A DNA stretch of 64,000 nucleotides from contig NZ_CP040098.1 in the NCBI RefSeq assembly GCF_005377625.1, positions 3,027,279 through 3,091,278 on the forward strand, read 5' to 3'. A program made the translations under genes and the position numbers. Shown here in pieces: positions 7,994-17,455 of the stretch; the first letter of the stretch is position 1; every line of letters begins with the position of its first letter. The notes beneath the pieces are model-generated. The model did not search any database and was not told the DNA's origin. It saw nothing but the letters and a program-made list of their open reading frames with translations. This DNA is from Desulfoglaeba alkanexedens ALDC (GTDB taxonomy: Bacteria > Desulfobacterota > Syntrophobacteria > Syntrophobacterales > DSM-9756).

Positions 7994-8893
7994 ATGACCG
8001 TATCTGAAATCACGTTCTGGAAAGAGTCTGTGGGACAGCGGCAGCAGGGGGCGACGCTTGTCGAGTTCCTGGTGCAGGCCTGCCGGTTGAATGAAAGCGA
8101 TGCACGGGATCTCATCGACTTCGGGTCGGTCCAGGTCTCGGGCCGCCGCGAACGGAACCCTTCGCGCCGGCTGTTCCCAGGCGACGAAGTGCGGGTTCAT
8201 TGGCCCCGCAAGGGGATTCGTCGTTTTTACGAAGTGGACCCGGCCCGGTTCCTCCACCGCGACCGCTCGATCCTCGCCTATGACAAAGAAGCCGGCGTTC
8301 CCAGCCAGGAAACCCCTTCCGACGCGTACAACAATCTCTACGCGGCCGTTCTGCGCCACTTGAAAGCCGCCGGTGGAACCCCCTACGCCGCTCTTCACCA
8401 CCGCCTGGACAGGGAAACCAGCGGGGTTATGCTGTTCGCGCTGGATCCTTCCGTGAACCGGGCTCTCGGGAGCCTGTTTCAGCAGCGGAGAATGGTCAAA
8501 TCATACCTGGCCTGGTGTCAAGGGGTTCCGGAAGCCGACCGGTGGTCGGTGGAAAAGGACATCGGCCGCGGAAAAGGCCGCTATCTGGCGTGTCCGAAAG
8601 GGGAAGGAAAGCCTGCCCGCACGGACTTTCGAGTGCTGTGGCGCGGTTCCGAGCGGTCGCTGGTCGCCGCGGAACCCCTGACGGGCCGGACGCACCAGGT
8701 CCGGCTTCACCTGGCCGACTCGGGCCACCCGGTCATCGGCGACCGGCGCTACGGCAGCACCCTTCCAGGGCCACTCCTTCTGCATGCCCACCGCCTGGCC
8801 TTTCCGCATCCGATCACGGGGGAGGAGACGGTCGTGACCGCTCCGCTTCCGGAACACTTTCCGCGCCCCCCCGAGGGAGCCATTCCAGGCTGA
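7994..8893 (+). CDS. RluA-family 23S rRNA pseudouridine synthase
   Basis: This 299-residue protein converts uridine to pseudouridine in RNA. An N-terminal S4-like RNA-binding segment (residues about 20-75, with ARDLIDFGSVQVSGRR) is followed by the catalytic domain with the RluA signature HHRLDRETSG, whose Asp is the nucleophile, and GRTHQVRLHLADSGHPVIGD near the C-terminus. The exact rRNA position (RluC- or RluD-type) is not resolvable. The convergent GTPase gene overlaps its 3' end by 80 bases. Confidence 0.9.
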   Translation: MTVSEITFWKESVGQRQQGATLVEFLVQACRLNESDARDLIDFGSVQVSGRRERNPSRRLFPGDEVRVHWPRKGIRRFYEVDPARFLHRDRSILAYDKEAGVPSQETPSDAYNNLYAAVLRHLKAAGGTPYAALHHRLDRETSGVMLFALDPSVNRALGSLFQQRRMVKSYLAWCQGVPEADRWSVEKDIGRGKGRYLACPKGEGKPARTDFRVLWRGSERSLVAAEPLTGRTHQVRLHLADSGHPVIGDRRYGSTLPGPLLLHAHRLAFPHPITGEETVVTAPLPEHFPRPPEGAIPG

Positions 8894-11117
8894 TGGCGCA
8901 GCACAGAGCCTCCCATTCCTCCAGCAGCTCTTCGGCCCGTGTGCCGATTTCGTCCAGGATGCTCATGTCTTCACGGCGCCTGTCTTCCGCGTCGGCTCCC
9001 CGTTTCACCAGATCTTCGAAGTTTACGTGAGCGGCTTCCGCCCGTGACCGGAAGGCTTCGAGGAGCCGGCTCGCCGCCGAATCGGCCATCCGGTGAAGGT
9101 ACATGAATCGGAAATTTTGACGGTAATCTTTGAAGGCGTAGATCAGTTCGGAAGCGGTTTCGGATTTCACCAGGTCGATGGCTTCCTGAAGCGACTGGGG
9201 CGGCCCGGCGGCGGAAGAGTCCGGGCCCTTTCGGCCGAGTCGGCCTTTCACCTGGGAAAGGAAACGCGTGAGGCGTCCCAAGCCGAACTTGACCAGGAGC
9301 ACGCTTCGGCCCACGGCGTTTTCTTCCACGAAGCCGCTGAACGGCGGCGGGGCAAGCGGTTCCCACTGGATCCATTCACTGGATGGGCCTTGGTCCATGG
9401 GAAGCAGGTCAACGTGATGCCTGGCCAGTTCGGCCCGGTATTCTTCCATGGCCGTCTGGAAAAGGGCCCAGAAGGCCCGCGACGACCGCTCCAGGTTTTC
9501 CCGCAGCGCATCCTCCTGTTCCTTCCCGAACGCGATGGCTCGAAGGTTTACCTTTTCCACCAGGTAACGGGACAGATCCCTGCGAAATTCGAGGTAAAAG
9601 CGGTGCAGTTGCCGCACCAGCCGCCGCGGGTCGTTGAGTTCTTGAAGGTAGTCCGGATCGATGGGGTAGTGTTCGACCGTCTTGAGGGTTTCCTGAACCA
9701 CGGGGCCGCGGTCGAGGTCGAAAAAGCGGCTCACGGCGCCGTCCATGTCCTGTTTGAGGGTTTCCCGGAGGCCGGTGACGGCGTTTTCCAGGGTTCCCAG
9801 GGTGGCCATGAGGGCCTTCTGGCGATTTTCCAGGTGCCGAGCCGACTGTTGCAGGTGATCCAGACGTTCGCCGAAGAACACCTTCTGGGTGCGGGCGGTG
9901 TCGGAGATGGAGTGAGCCGTCATGGCGAGCCGGCCGAGTCCGGCGTTCACAAGCACACGGGTGCGCTGCCGGTCAATGCGCTCGGTGAGTTCTTCCTTGA
10001 GCTGCAGGAAGCCCTTTTCGTGGCGGGCGGCGGCCGCGGCGTCTTTCCGCCACAGTTCGAGCCGACGGCTTTCGCGCTCATCGGCCTCTTCGCCCAAGGC
10101 CGCCACCAGCTGAAACAGGCCGGAAAACGCGAACAGGTTGGGGCTCGGGACGGTCCAGCCCAGTTCCCGGTGCACCCGCTCGATGGACGCCTCCAGGTCT
10201 TCCATGCCGCTGTGACTGTCCAGATCCAGGTTCAAGACGAAAAAGGTCTGCGGCAGCATGCGCAGCGTCTTGATGACCTCGAGCAGTTTCAAGTCGGCTT
10301 CGCGGAGCCCCGTCCGGCTGCTGATGACGTACAGGATGAAGTGGCTCTGCAACAGATACTGCTGGAGCAGCGCCAGGTGGAGCGGGTTGGGGGAATCGCT
10401 TCCCTGGCAGTCGGCGATTTCGATCTCCCCAGAAAGCCAGGCCATGGGGTGGTGGAGTTCCATATCCTCAAGGTAGGCCGCCTGGGATTCTTCACCCACG
10501 AATCGCTGGTGGGCTTTCAACTGCCGGGGGTCCAGGTCCAGGCGCCTCGAGGTTTCAGCCACGGTGTCGCGGAGTTTCGGGTAGCCTTCCAGGTAGGCGT
10601 TCAGTAGGATGAAATTGGGATCCAGCCGGCCGCGGGCCTGCTGCCAGTCCCTCTGAACGGTTTCCAGCCAGCCGCGGAGCCGCTCCCGGTCCTTCGCCCG
10701 CCGCAGATCCACGGCTGGTGTCTCATCCAGGGAATCCCCGAAGACGGGAAGCAGGCGCACCGCGTCGTTCACTTCCGCGTTGACCTGGGCCCAGGATTTG
10801 AGCGCCACCCAGCCTCCCGGCTGTTCCGCCGATCGGATGCGGGTGATGAAGGACGTGATGATTCCCGCGCCGCGCTTGAGAAGGTCGGTTCCGAGGACGG
10901 CGTTGATTAGGGTGCTTTTCCCCGATTTGACGGAGCCCACCACGGCGATGCGCACCAGGGGCGTTTCCATGGATCCGACGGCCAGGCGCAACTGTGCCTT
11001 CCAGCGGCCAGCTTTCGCACCGTCGATCAGGCGGTTGTCTTCGAGCCGCTGGACGGCGTCCTGGAGTGTTTCCGCTTGCGCTTGGATTTTCTGTTTGAAC
11101 CGTTCGTATTCGTTCAT
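8814..11117 (-). CDS. Dynamin-like large GTPase
   Basis: This is a 767-residue bacterial dynamin-like protein. The G domain has P-loop GSVKSGKST, a switch Thr in IITSFIT, a DxxG-type G3 in ADCQGSDS and a G4-like LNLDLDSH. It is followed by long helical regions rich in charged residues and coiled-coil potential (residues about 380-700), as expected for a membrane-remodelling stalk. I prefer ATG 11117 because CAGAGGG precedes it; the open frame continues upstream to a TTG at 11201. Bacterial relatives act in membrane fusion, stress tolerance or division, and the role here is unknown. It has no paired dynamin gene next to it. Confidence 0.8.
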   Translation of the reverse strand: MNEYERFKQKIQAQAETLQDAVQRLEDNRLIDGAKAGRWKAQLRLAVGSMETPLVRIAVVGSVKSGKSTLINAVLGTDLLKRGAGIITSFITRIRSAEQPGGWVALKSWAQVNAEVNDAVRLLPVFGDSLDETPAVDLRRAKDRERLRGWLETVQRDWQQARGRLDPNFILLNAYLEGYPKLRDTVAETSRRLDLDPRQLKAHQRFVGEESQAAYLEDMELHHPMAWLSGEIEIADCQGSDSPNPLHLALLQQYLLQSHFILYVISSRTGLREADLKLLEVIKTLRMLPQTFFVLNLDLDSHSGMEDLEASIERVHRELGWTVPSPNLFAFSGLFQLVAALGEEADERESRRLELWRKDAAAAARHEKGFLQLKEELTERIDRQRTRVLVNAGLGRLAMTAHSISDTARTQKVFFGERLDHLQQSARHLENRQKALMATLGTLENAVTGLRETLKQDMDGAVSRFFDLDRGPVVQETLKTVEHYPIDPDYLQELNDPRRLVRQLHRFYLEFRRDLSRYLVEKVNLRAIAFGKEQEDALRENLERSSRAFWALFQTAMEEYRAELARHHVDLLPMDQGPSSEWIQWEPLAPPPFSGFVEENAVGRSVLLVKFGLGRLTRFLSQVKGRLGRKGPDSSAAGPPQSLQEAIDLVKSETASELIYAFKDYRQNFRFMYLHRMADSAASRLLEAFRSRAEAAHVNFEDLVKRGADAEDRRREDMSILDEIGTRAEELLEEWEALCCAISLEWLPRGGAESVPEAERSRPSPPP

Positions 11118-11274
11118 GACCCTCTGGGCGGCCGGGGGCATTCCAGACCGCGCTTCAAATGATGTCGCCTCCCGGCGCGTGGTGTGGATCTTCCGGGGCA
11201 AAGCAAAAAAGATGCTATCCTATTTTGAGTGCCAGGTAAAGGAAAAGACCGTGCGGCCGTAGGGCAATCACGCA

Positions 11275-11823
11275 TCATAGGGCCGGACTTCCGGGCTGAC
11301 CGGCGCTGATCATTCGCCATCGGGTTCCCCCCCCCCAGATCGCCTCGGCTTTTTTTCGAAGCACCATCAGTGCCGCCGCTTCGGCCAGCGCCTTCTCCTT
11401 GCGCTGCAACTCACGTTCGAGCCGGCGGGTGCGCTTGCGATCGGCCTTCTGCTCGCTTTTCAGCCGGCGGTTCACTTCGCGGTCCCAGTCGTTGGCCGTC
11501 TCGCAGGCCCTGCGCCACCGGGCCAACTGCTCAGGATACAGTCCCTTCCGGCGACAGTACTCGGCCGACTCGGCCTCGTTCATGCCGGCACTCTCAACAA
11601 CGGCATTGAACTTGTCCCGCGCGGTCCATCCCTCAGGCACCCTATCCGAGTCCGGCAGCAACAGCCCCTGCTCACGCGCCTGCCGGTGCCAGAGATACAG
11701 AGTCGCCTCGCTGATGCCTTCCTCCCTGGCCAGCTCGATGATCGACCGGTTGTGCGGCGGCATCATCTTTCTCAGAACAGCTTCTTTACGCTCTTTGGAA
11801 TATCGCATGATCCGATCCTCCAT
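11275..11823 (-). pseudogene. IS3-family transposase orfA remnant
   Basis: The frame resembles the helix-turn-helix subunit (OrfA) of IS3-type elements: MRYSKERKEAVLRKM, AREEGISEATLYLWHRQAR, and AEYCRRKGLYPEQLARW followed by a long coiled coil. It normally ends around LRKKAEAIWG and is continued by orfB. Here a run of ten G (C at 11327-11336 on the plus strand) follows that point, then a short MISA peptide and a stop. No orfB follows; the dynamin gene begins about 160 bases away. It is therefore an incomplete IS, unlikely to move by itself. Confidence 0.75.
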
Positions 11824-11919
11824 CGCCCCTGGAATAGTCGATTGTAGATGGATTTAGATCATGTGACCACTATCCTGACAGGGCTCGGGTCCGCTTGAGT
11901 GACAGGTTGGGCATTCCTG

Positions 11920-12225
11920 TTATTCTGTATTTTTCAACCGTCTTTGCCAGTAGTAAGGTCGCCGTTTCTGGTGGGCAAATGCTACGAGTCGTATTCGTTC
12001 CGGATAAATCGCATATACTAGATTGTAAGGAAATCGCCATAAGGGCTTCCGCCGTACTCTCCGTCCGATTTTCTGGGATGCCTCTGGGTATGTCAAAATC
12101 TGGTCGAGTGCTCGTTCCACATCTTCGAGCAAGTCCGAGCCCAATCCTGGCTGACGCAACTCATAGTAACGTGCTGCCTCGATGAGCTCTGCGTCAGCAT
12201 CGGGATGTAATGTAAGCAGTTTCAC
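11920..12225 (-). CDS. ParE/RelE-superfamily toxin
   Basis: This 101-residue protein has the typical ParE/RelE fold pattern: HPDADAELIEAARYYELRQPGLG at the N-terminus, then RRKPLWRFPYNLVYAIYPERIRLVAFAHQKRRPYYW. Such toxins target gyrase (ParE) or ribosome-bound mRNA (RelE); this one looks closer to ParE. It overlaps the antitoxin gene by four bases, antitoxin first, the standard arrangement. The likely role is stabilisation or stress response of this repeat-rich region. Confidence 0.85.
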   Translation of the reverse strand: MKLLTLHPDADAELIEAARYYELRQPGLGSDLLEDVERALDQILTYPEASQKIGRRVRRKPLWRFPYNLVYAIYPERIRLVAFAHQKRRPYYWQRRLKNTE

Positions 12226-12446
12226 AAGATGGCCGCCCGCGCTCGGCGAAGTGCCTCTTCAGCTGGTATCTCGCTCACCAACTCCTGCTCTAGCTCATCC
12301 AGACGCCGCTCCGCTTCCTCAGCCCACAACGCCTCGATCTCCTCTTCGGACAGCTCGTCGAGGCTTTCGACTATCAGTTTTGCGAGCGCCGCACGCTCCC
12401 TTAAATCCAGTTTCTTAATCTCAGCTTCCAGTTCTTTGATACCCAT
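12222..12446 (-). CDS. Addiction-module antitoxin component
   Basis: This 74-residue acidic helical protein contains LDLRERAALAKLIVESLDEL and EIEALWAEEAERRLDELEQ. That pattern is typical of the putative addiction module component family paired with RelE/ParE toxins. It lacks an obvious DNA-binding domain. It is co-transcribed with, and translationally coupled to, the toxin gene at 11920-12225. Confidence 0.82.
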   Translation of the reverse strand: MGIKELEAEIKKLDLRERAALAKLIVESLDELSEEEIEALWAEEAERRLDELEQELVSEIPAEEALRRARAAIL

Positions 12447-12519
12447 ATGTCTCTACCTCGATGTTCATAGTCGTTTCATTATCCATTCTTGATGACTTCC
12501 TAAACTGATGTTTCGGACC

Positions 12520-12650
12520 GGGTGTAGATCTTTTGAAACGAAAGTGTGAAGGAGTCAGCAGGAAACGGAGCTGATGCGCCTGCTGCTTCAAGGCCATCTG
12601 GATGTACCCCGGAGGGTCACCCCGGATGTCGTTCTAAAAGATCTGCACCC
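12520..12650. mobile_element. MITE-like repeat, copy 1
   Basis: This is a 131-bp copy running from GGGTGTAGATCTTTT to AAAAGATCTGCACCC, a near-perfect 15-bp terminal inverted repeat. It is flanked by TTTCGGACC (12511-12519) and TTTTGGACC (12651-12659), a direct repeat matching at 8 of 9 positions. It contains only the module around GAGCTGATGCGCCTGCTGCT and no protein gene. The rest of the gap to 12926 has no supportable gene and a piece of a short GAACCGCCCCTACGCGAAAA-like repeat near 12770. Confidence 0.75.
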
Positions 12651-12926
12651 TTTTGGACCTCCTCCTTTCCTATAGCACGGACTGGTTTCGTCACCAAGCT
12701 TCCGTTACCGCTTGGATCGCCCGAGCCCTAATAATTATTGGGCAGCTGGCTCCTACTGCCGTTCGCGAAGCGCCCCTACGGGAAAAAACTGAGGCGGATA
12801 GCTTGAATGTGTCCACATATGCAAAAACTTCATGGTTGAGCCGGACGGTGCGGTCCCTCAAATTGTTGAGCATGTCGAGGACAGTCAGCCTGCCTGCCTG
12901 AGAGGTGTCATGGCCCTTGATGCGTG

Positions 12927-13889
12927 TCAACGCAGGGTTGATAGAATGGCGCGGATGTGGCGGAGGACGGCCGGGTGATCTTCCGGGGGGAACCACCGGA
13001 ATTCGGGGTCGTTCCGGAACCAGGTGAGCTGGCGCTTGGCGTAACGGCGGGTATCCCGCTGGATTTCCTCCACGGCCCGCTCCAGCGTGACGGCCCCTTC
13101 CAGAAAGCGGATCAGGTGTCGATAGCCCAGAGATTGCATGGGCTTGAGTTCCGGCCTGTAGCCCCGGGCGAGCAGATCTTTCACTTCTTGCAGGAAGCCC
13201 TGTTCCATCATCTGAAGAACGCGGCGTTTGATCCGCCGGTAGAGATCCTCCCGGTCGCGATGCAGGGCGATCTTGACGCTGGGGTAGAGCGTGTCGCGGA
13301 ACCGATGTCGGCTCTGCCACTGCGATAGGGGTGTGCCGGAAGCGCGGAAGACCTCGAGAGCTCGTAGGATCCGCTGCCGGTCGTGGGGGTGAAGGCGCCG
13401 GCCCATTTCAGGGTCGACCTGGAGCAGCCGGCGGTGGAGCGCTTCCAGTCCACGGGATTCCAGTTCGTCCTGGAGCGCCCGCCGGACCGCGGGGTCGGAG
13501 GGAGGACCGGGGCAGATGCCGCGAGTGAGGACCTTGAGGTACAGGCCGGTTCCGCCGACGACGAGAGGGATTTTTCCTCGACCGTGGCAGGCGTTCACCA
13601 CGGGGCGGGCGTATTCCAGGTAGCGGGCGGCGTCGAAGTCTTCGTCGGGATTCACGACATCGATGAGATGGTGCGGTACGCGGGCGCGTTCCTCCGGCGA
13701 CGGTTTGGCCGTGCCGATGTCCATGAAGCGATAGACCTGCATGGAATCGGCGTTCACGATATCGGTTTGCAGTTCGGTGGCGAGGGCGAGGGAGAGGGCG
13801 GTCTTGCCGACGGCGGTGGGGCCGGCGAGGATGATCACCGGGAGGCGGTCGGATCGGTTTGCATCGGGCGGGAACGGACGGGGAGTCAT
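12927..13889 (-). CDS. miaA: tRNA dimethylallyltransferase
   Basis: This 320-residue enzyme adds the dimethylallyl group to A37 of tRNAs that read UNN codons. The P-loop GPTAVGKTALS and the substrate segment ADSMQVYRFMDIGTAKP are both present, followed by HLIDVVNPDEDF and GGTGLYLK. The start at 13889 gives the usual length and lies 32 bases beyond the mutL stop at 13922; a longer frame reaches 13973. The mutL-miaA order is a common bacterial pairing. Confidence 0.93.
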   Translation of the reverse strand: MTPRPFPPDANRSDRLPVIILAGPTAVGKTALSLALATELQTDIVNADSMQVYRFMDIGTAKPSPEERARVPHHLIDVVNPDEDFDAARYLEYARPVVNACHGRGKIPLVVGGTGLYLKVLTRGICPGPPSDPAVRRALQDELESRGLEALHRRLLQVDPEMGRRLHPHDRQRILRALEVFRASGTPLSQWQSRHRFRDTLYPSVKIALHRDREDLYRRIKRRVLQMMEQGFLQEVKDLLARGYRPELKPMQSLGYRHLIRFLEGAVTLERAVEEIQRDTRRYAKRQLTWFRNDPEFRWFPPEDHPAVLRHIRAILSTLR

Positions 13890-13921
13890 GGGGGCGGCGT
13901 GTCCGTGAGCTGAGCTCGTCG

Positions 13922-15736
13922 TCAGGTCCGGGCGAAAAGGCGGGCGATTTCCTTCAGGGTGAGCTTCCACCACAGGGGCCTTCCGTGGGGGCAGGTGGCG
14001 GAAACGCGCGTTCGGTCCAGGTCCTGCAGAAGTTTTCGGATTTCTTCGGGAGTCAACGGCTGACCCGCTCGGACCGCCCCGTGACAGGCGGCGGTCTTGG
14101 AAAGGGCCGCCGCCGGATCCGGTTTTTCCAGTCCGCGTTCTTCGGTCTCCGTTTCCACTACGGAACGGAGCAGGGCGGCGGGAGCAACGCGGCTCAGCGC
14201 CGCCGGAATGGCCTGGATCACGAAGGCGTCCCCGCCGAAGGGCTCCACTTCGAAGCCCATGGCTTCCAGTTGAGGCAGGTGGCGGCGGAGTCGGGCCGCT
14301 TCTACGGGAAGAAATTCCACCACCTCGGGCTGGAGCAGCCGCTGGGAAGGCGGGCGGCCGGTTTCCAAGTCGACGAGGCGCTCGTAGACAATCCGTTCGT
14401 GGGCGGCGTGTTGATCGATCAGCACCAGGCCGTCGGGGGCTTCGAGCAGGATGTACGCATCGGCGAGTTGGCCGAGGATTTTGAGCCGGGAAAAGCGGGT
14501 GGAGCCGGTTTCCGTGGCTCCGGATTCCGAGGGGTCAAAAAAGTGCTGCTGGTGGAGCGGCCCGTCGCCCGGGCTTATAGAGGGTGGGACGGGACGGAGC
14601 GGCTCGGGGGGAGAGGGCTGAGGGGTTGCCAAGGCCGGGACGGCGGACAGGGCTTCCTGGGATTCGTGAAGACCGCTGCGAGCCCCTGCCGGGACGGTCG
14701 GGTCCGGGAACGGCCCGCCGGCGAGAGGGCGAGACCAGGCTTTCTTCTGCAGCCTAAGGAGCGAACGCGAGAGCGCTTCCTTCACGCCTTGCGTCACTTC
14801 CGAGGGCCTCCGGAAACGCACTTCCCGCTTGGTGGGGTGAACGTTCACGTCCACCTCTTCCGAGGGAAGGGTGAGAGAAAGGACGACGAGCGGGTATTTG
14901 CCCCTGGGGATGAGGGAATCGTAGGCGGAGAGAACGGCGTGGGTGAGGAGGCGGTCTTTCACCGGGCGGCCGTTCACGGTGACAAAGAGGCTCCGCGTGG
15001 AGTTTCGGTGCGCTTCGGGCGGGCTGAGAACTCCCGAAGCCTTGAAGGAGGGGGTTTCCAACTGGAACGGGGCGAGGGATGCGGCGGTGGCGGTTCCGAG
15101 CACCTGGCCGACCCGTTCCCGGAGGTCTTTCACAGGAGGGAACCGGTGCGTTTCGCGCCCGCCGTGGGACATCACGAAGTGGACGCCGGGGTGTGCCAGG
15201 GCCAGGCGCAGCACCTGGTCGGTGATATGGGCCATTTCCGTGTCCACGGACCGCAGGAATTTTCTTCGGGCAGGAAGGTTGAAGAAAAGGTCGCGCACGG
15301 TCACTGAAGTCCCCGGCGGGCATCCGGTTTCCCGAACGTCTCTCAGTACGCCGCCTTCCATTTCGATCCGGGTGCCCGCTACCGTTTCCGCCGTCTTCGT
15401 GACCAGCTCGAAGCGGCTCACCGCCGCGATGCTTGGAAGCGCCTCGCCGCGGAACCCGAGCGATCGGATGGTCTGCAGGTCCTCCGCGGTCCGAATCTTG
15501 CTCGTGGCGTGCCGTTCCAGGGCGAGAAGCGCGTCGTCGGCGTCCATGCCCTCCCCGTCATCTACCACCCGGATTTCTTTGCGGCCGCCCTGAAGGAGTG
15601 ACACCGTAATTCTGCGGCTCCCTGCGTCGATGCTGTTTTCCAGAAGTTCTTTCACGACGGCGGCGGGTCGTTCCACCACTTCGCCCGCCGCGATCTGGTT
15701 GCAGAGTGTTTCCGGAAGCAGCGTGATCCGGCCCAT
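13922..15736 (-). CDS. mutL: DNA mismatch repair protein MutL
   Basis: This 604-residue GHKL ATPase couples mismatch recognition to repair. N-terminal motifs are IAAGEVVERPAAVVKELLEN, DDGEGMD and TSKIRTAEDL...GFRGEALPSIAAVS. The C-terminal dimerisation domain has DQHAAHERIVYERL and ends with ACHGAVRAG and CPHGRP, motifs of MutL proteins with a metal-dependent endonuclease site, as expected for organisms without MutH. ATG 15736 begins the canonical MGRITLLPE sequence; the frame upstream to 15919 is not needed. Confidence 0.95.
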   Translation of the reverse strand: MGRITLLPETLCNQIAAGEVVERPAAVVKELLENSIDAGSRRITVSLLQGGRKEIRVVDDGEGMDADDALLALERHATSKIRTAEDLQTIRSLGFRGEALPSIAAVSRFELVTKTAETVAGTRIEMEGGVLRDVRETGCPPGTSVTVRDLFFNLPARRKFLRSVDTEMAHITDQVLRLALAHPGVHFVMSHGGRETHRFPPVKDLRERVGQVLGTATAASLAPFQLETPSFKASGVLSPPEAHRNSTRSLFVTVNGRPVKDRLLTHAVLSAYDSLIPRGKYPLVVLSLTLPSEEVDVNVHPTKREVRFRRPSEVTQGVKEALSRSLLRLQKKAWSRPLAGGPFPDPTVPAGARSGLHESQEALSAVPALATPQPSPPEPLRPVPPSISPGDGPLHQQHFFDPSESGATETGSTRFSRLKILGQLADAYILLEAPDGLVLIDQHAAHERIVYERLVDLETGRPPSQRLLQPEVVEFLPVEAARLRRHLPQLEAMGFEVEPFGGDAFVIQAIPAALSRVAPAALLRSVVETETEERGLEKPDPAAALSKTAACHGAVRAGQPLTPEEIRKLLQDLDRTRVSATCPHGRPLWWKLTLKEIARLFART

Positions 15737-15891
15737 ATTTGTTCCCGCCTTTCGAATCAGGTTTGGAGCCGAACGCGGTTTCAGGCGGACGTCCCGCGGG
15801 GGAGGATCGCCTGTTGACAGTATTCGGCCCTGTCGTACACTATGCCATGCGTCCGCCACCTCTGCCCATGTCAAGAAAAGGAAACCCCGCC

Positions 15892-17340
15892 ATGGAAGGT
15901 CCCAACCCGTTTCAAGCACTGGTGAACCTTCTGAGCAACGTGCTCGATGCCTACACCACCGCGTATTTCAGCTACGATGAAAGGAATCACGAGTTCCGTC
16001 TGGTGGCGGCCCATTCGTTGAGCAAACATCTGAGGGACGAGCTGGTTCTGCCGCTGGACGGAAGCGGCATCCTTTCGCAGGTTCAAAAAGTGGGGCACAT
16101 CGTGCACCTGGACAAAGTGGACCTGGAAGACGTATCGGCCTCCCTTCCTTTTTACCGTGAGGGTGAATCGCACATCAAGGGGCTTTTGGCCATGCCGGTC
16201 GGCGGCGGGTCGGCACTCCTTTACGTGGACACCAAGCGCCACTGGGGATTCAACGACAAGCAGCGGAAATGGATCGGGGAAGTGGCCGCGGTGCTGGAAC
16301 AGCTCACAGGCCGGGAGCAATGTCTGGCCCGCCAGGAGACCTATTCGAGGATCCTGCAGCTGTGGCACCAGTGGTTCGTGTTGGGCTTCGAACACCAGGA
16401 CAGGGAGGCTCTGGCCCGGCACCTGGTGGACCGGTGCGCGCGGTTCCTGAGGGCGGAGTTCGGGTTTCTGGCCATCCGGCGCAGAGAGGAACCCGAATGG
16501 CAGCTTCTGGCCGCGACGGACAACGTGCCTCGAGGCCTCGTCCGCCAGTTCTTCCCCGTCTCTTCAGGTAGTTTGATCGCGAAAGTTTTACGTGAGGAGC
16601 GCTCGCTTTTGGTGCCCAACCTCAATCCGGAAGTGGACGACCACTATCTCATCAGCCCTTCGGAAAACCTACCGCATGAAGGGCTGTTCTGGTCCGTGCC
16701 GTCAAGGATTTCCAGCGAGCTTTGCGTGGTGCTTTCCCTCATGGCCAAGCGGGAGGAAAGGTGGGAATCCGACGAACTCTACGCGGTGGCACAGGTGCTC
16801 CAAACCTTTACGGTCTTTTACGAAAGGCTCCACTGGAAGGATCGGTACCTGCGAGTGGAAACCCTCGATGAGAATACGGGGCTTCGAAACGCGGAAACCT
16901 TCGAGGCCCTTGTGGACGAAGTGGCGGCGGCGGCCCTTCAGAAGAGCGAACCGATCGTACTGGCGCTGATCCAGTTCGAGCCCTGGCAGTACTGTCACAC
17001 GAAGGTGCCGCCCGCGGAACTCCGCCGGTGGCAGCAAAGGATCGCGCAAGGGTTGAAGAAGGAACTCACGCTGGACATCAGCGCCGGCTGCCTGGCCGAA
17101 AACCGATTTGCGCTCCTGTTTTCGGGTCACGATTTGCGCAGCGTGGATTCCTTTCTCTCCCGGCTGACCGTGCTGCGCCAGAGCCTTCCGGAGGCGAAAC
17201 GGCGGGGGGTTCCGCTTCAGGGTTTTGTGGGGAAGGCGGCTTTTCCCCAGGAAGTCGGGACGCCGGCCGAACTCTGGGCGCTGGCCCACCGAAAGCTCGT
17301 CGAAGCCTTCCAGGTCCACCGCCAAGGCGTCAGGGATTGA
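15892..17340 (+). CDS. GAF-domain protein with degenerate GGDEF-like C-terminus
   Basis: This 482-residue cytoplasmic protein has two GAF-like sensor regions (residues about 15-130 and 165-320). The C-terminal region (about 330-480) has the layout of a GGDEF domain: an NTGLRNAETFEAL start like the DxLTGLxNR motif, and an ENRFALLFSG hairpin where GGDEF would sit. The catalytic residues are missing, so it is probably a sensor or binding domain, not a diguanylate cyclase. The start is chosen for AAAAGGAA before ATG 15892. It sits directly upstream of mreB, with a promoter in between. Confidence 0.7.
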   Translation: MEGPNPFQALVNLLSNVLDAYTTAYFSYDERNHEFRLVAAHSLSKHLRDELVLPLDGSGILSQVQKVGHIVHLDKVDLEDVSASLPFYREGESHIKGLLAMPVGGGSALLYVDTKRHWGFNDKQRKWIGEVAAVLEQLTGREQCLARQETYSRILQLWHQWFVLGFEHQDREALARHLVDRCARFLRAEFGFLAIRRREEPEWQLLAATDNVPRGLVRQFFPVSSGSLIAKVLREERSLLVPNLNPEVDDHYLISPSENLPHEGLFWSVPSRISSELCVVLSLMAKREERWESDELYAVAQVLQTFTVFYERLHWKDRYLRVETLDENTGLRNAETFEALVDEVAAAALQKSEPIVLALIQFEPWQYCHTKVPPAELRRWQQRIAQGLKKELTLDISAGCLAENRFALLFSGHDLRSVDSFLSRLTVLRQSLPEAKRRGVPLQGFVGKAAFPQEVGTPAELWALAHRKLVEAFQVHRQGVRD

Positions 17341-17365
17341 CGCCGGCGCTCACCATGAAAAAGAA

Positions 17366-17394
17366 TTGACCTCCGATAGCGTTCTGAATAGACT
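17366..17394 (+). promoter_or_regulatory. Sigma-70 promoter for mreB
   Basis: TTGACC (17366-17371) and TAGACT (17389-17394) are 17 bases apart, 62 bases upstream of the mreB ATG. Confidence 0.5.
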
Positions 17395-17455
17395 CGCGCC
17401 ATATTTTAAGTTTAGCCCCATCGTGGAACGCACACTAACGGTAGAAGGCCGACCG

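Noticed and set aside
9093-10607. Plus-strand frame of 504 codons
   Set aside because: Antisense shadow of the dynamin-like GTPase gene in GC-rich DNA.
13859-15307. Plus-strand frame of 482 codons
   Set aside because: Antisense to mutL, whose ATPase and C-terminal motifs are complete on the other strand.
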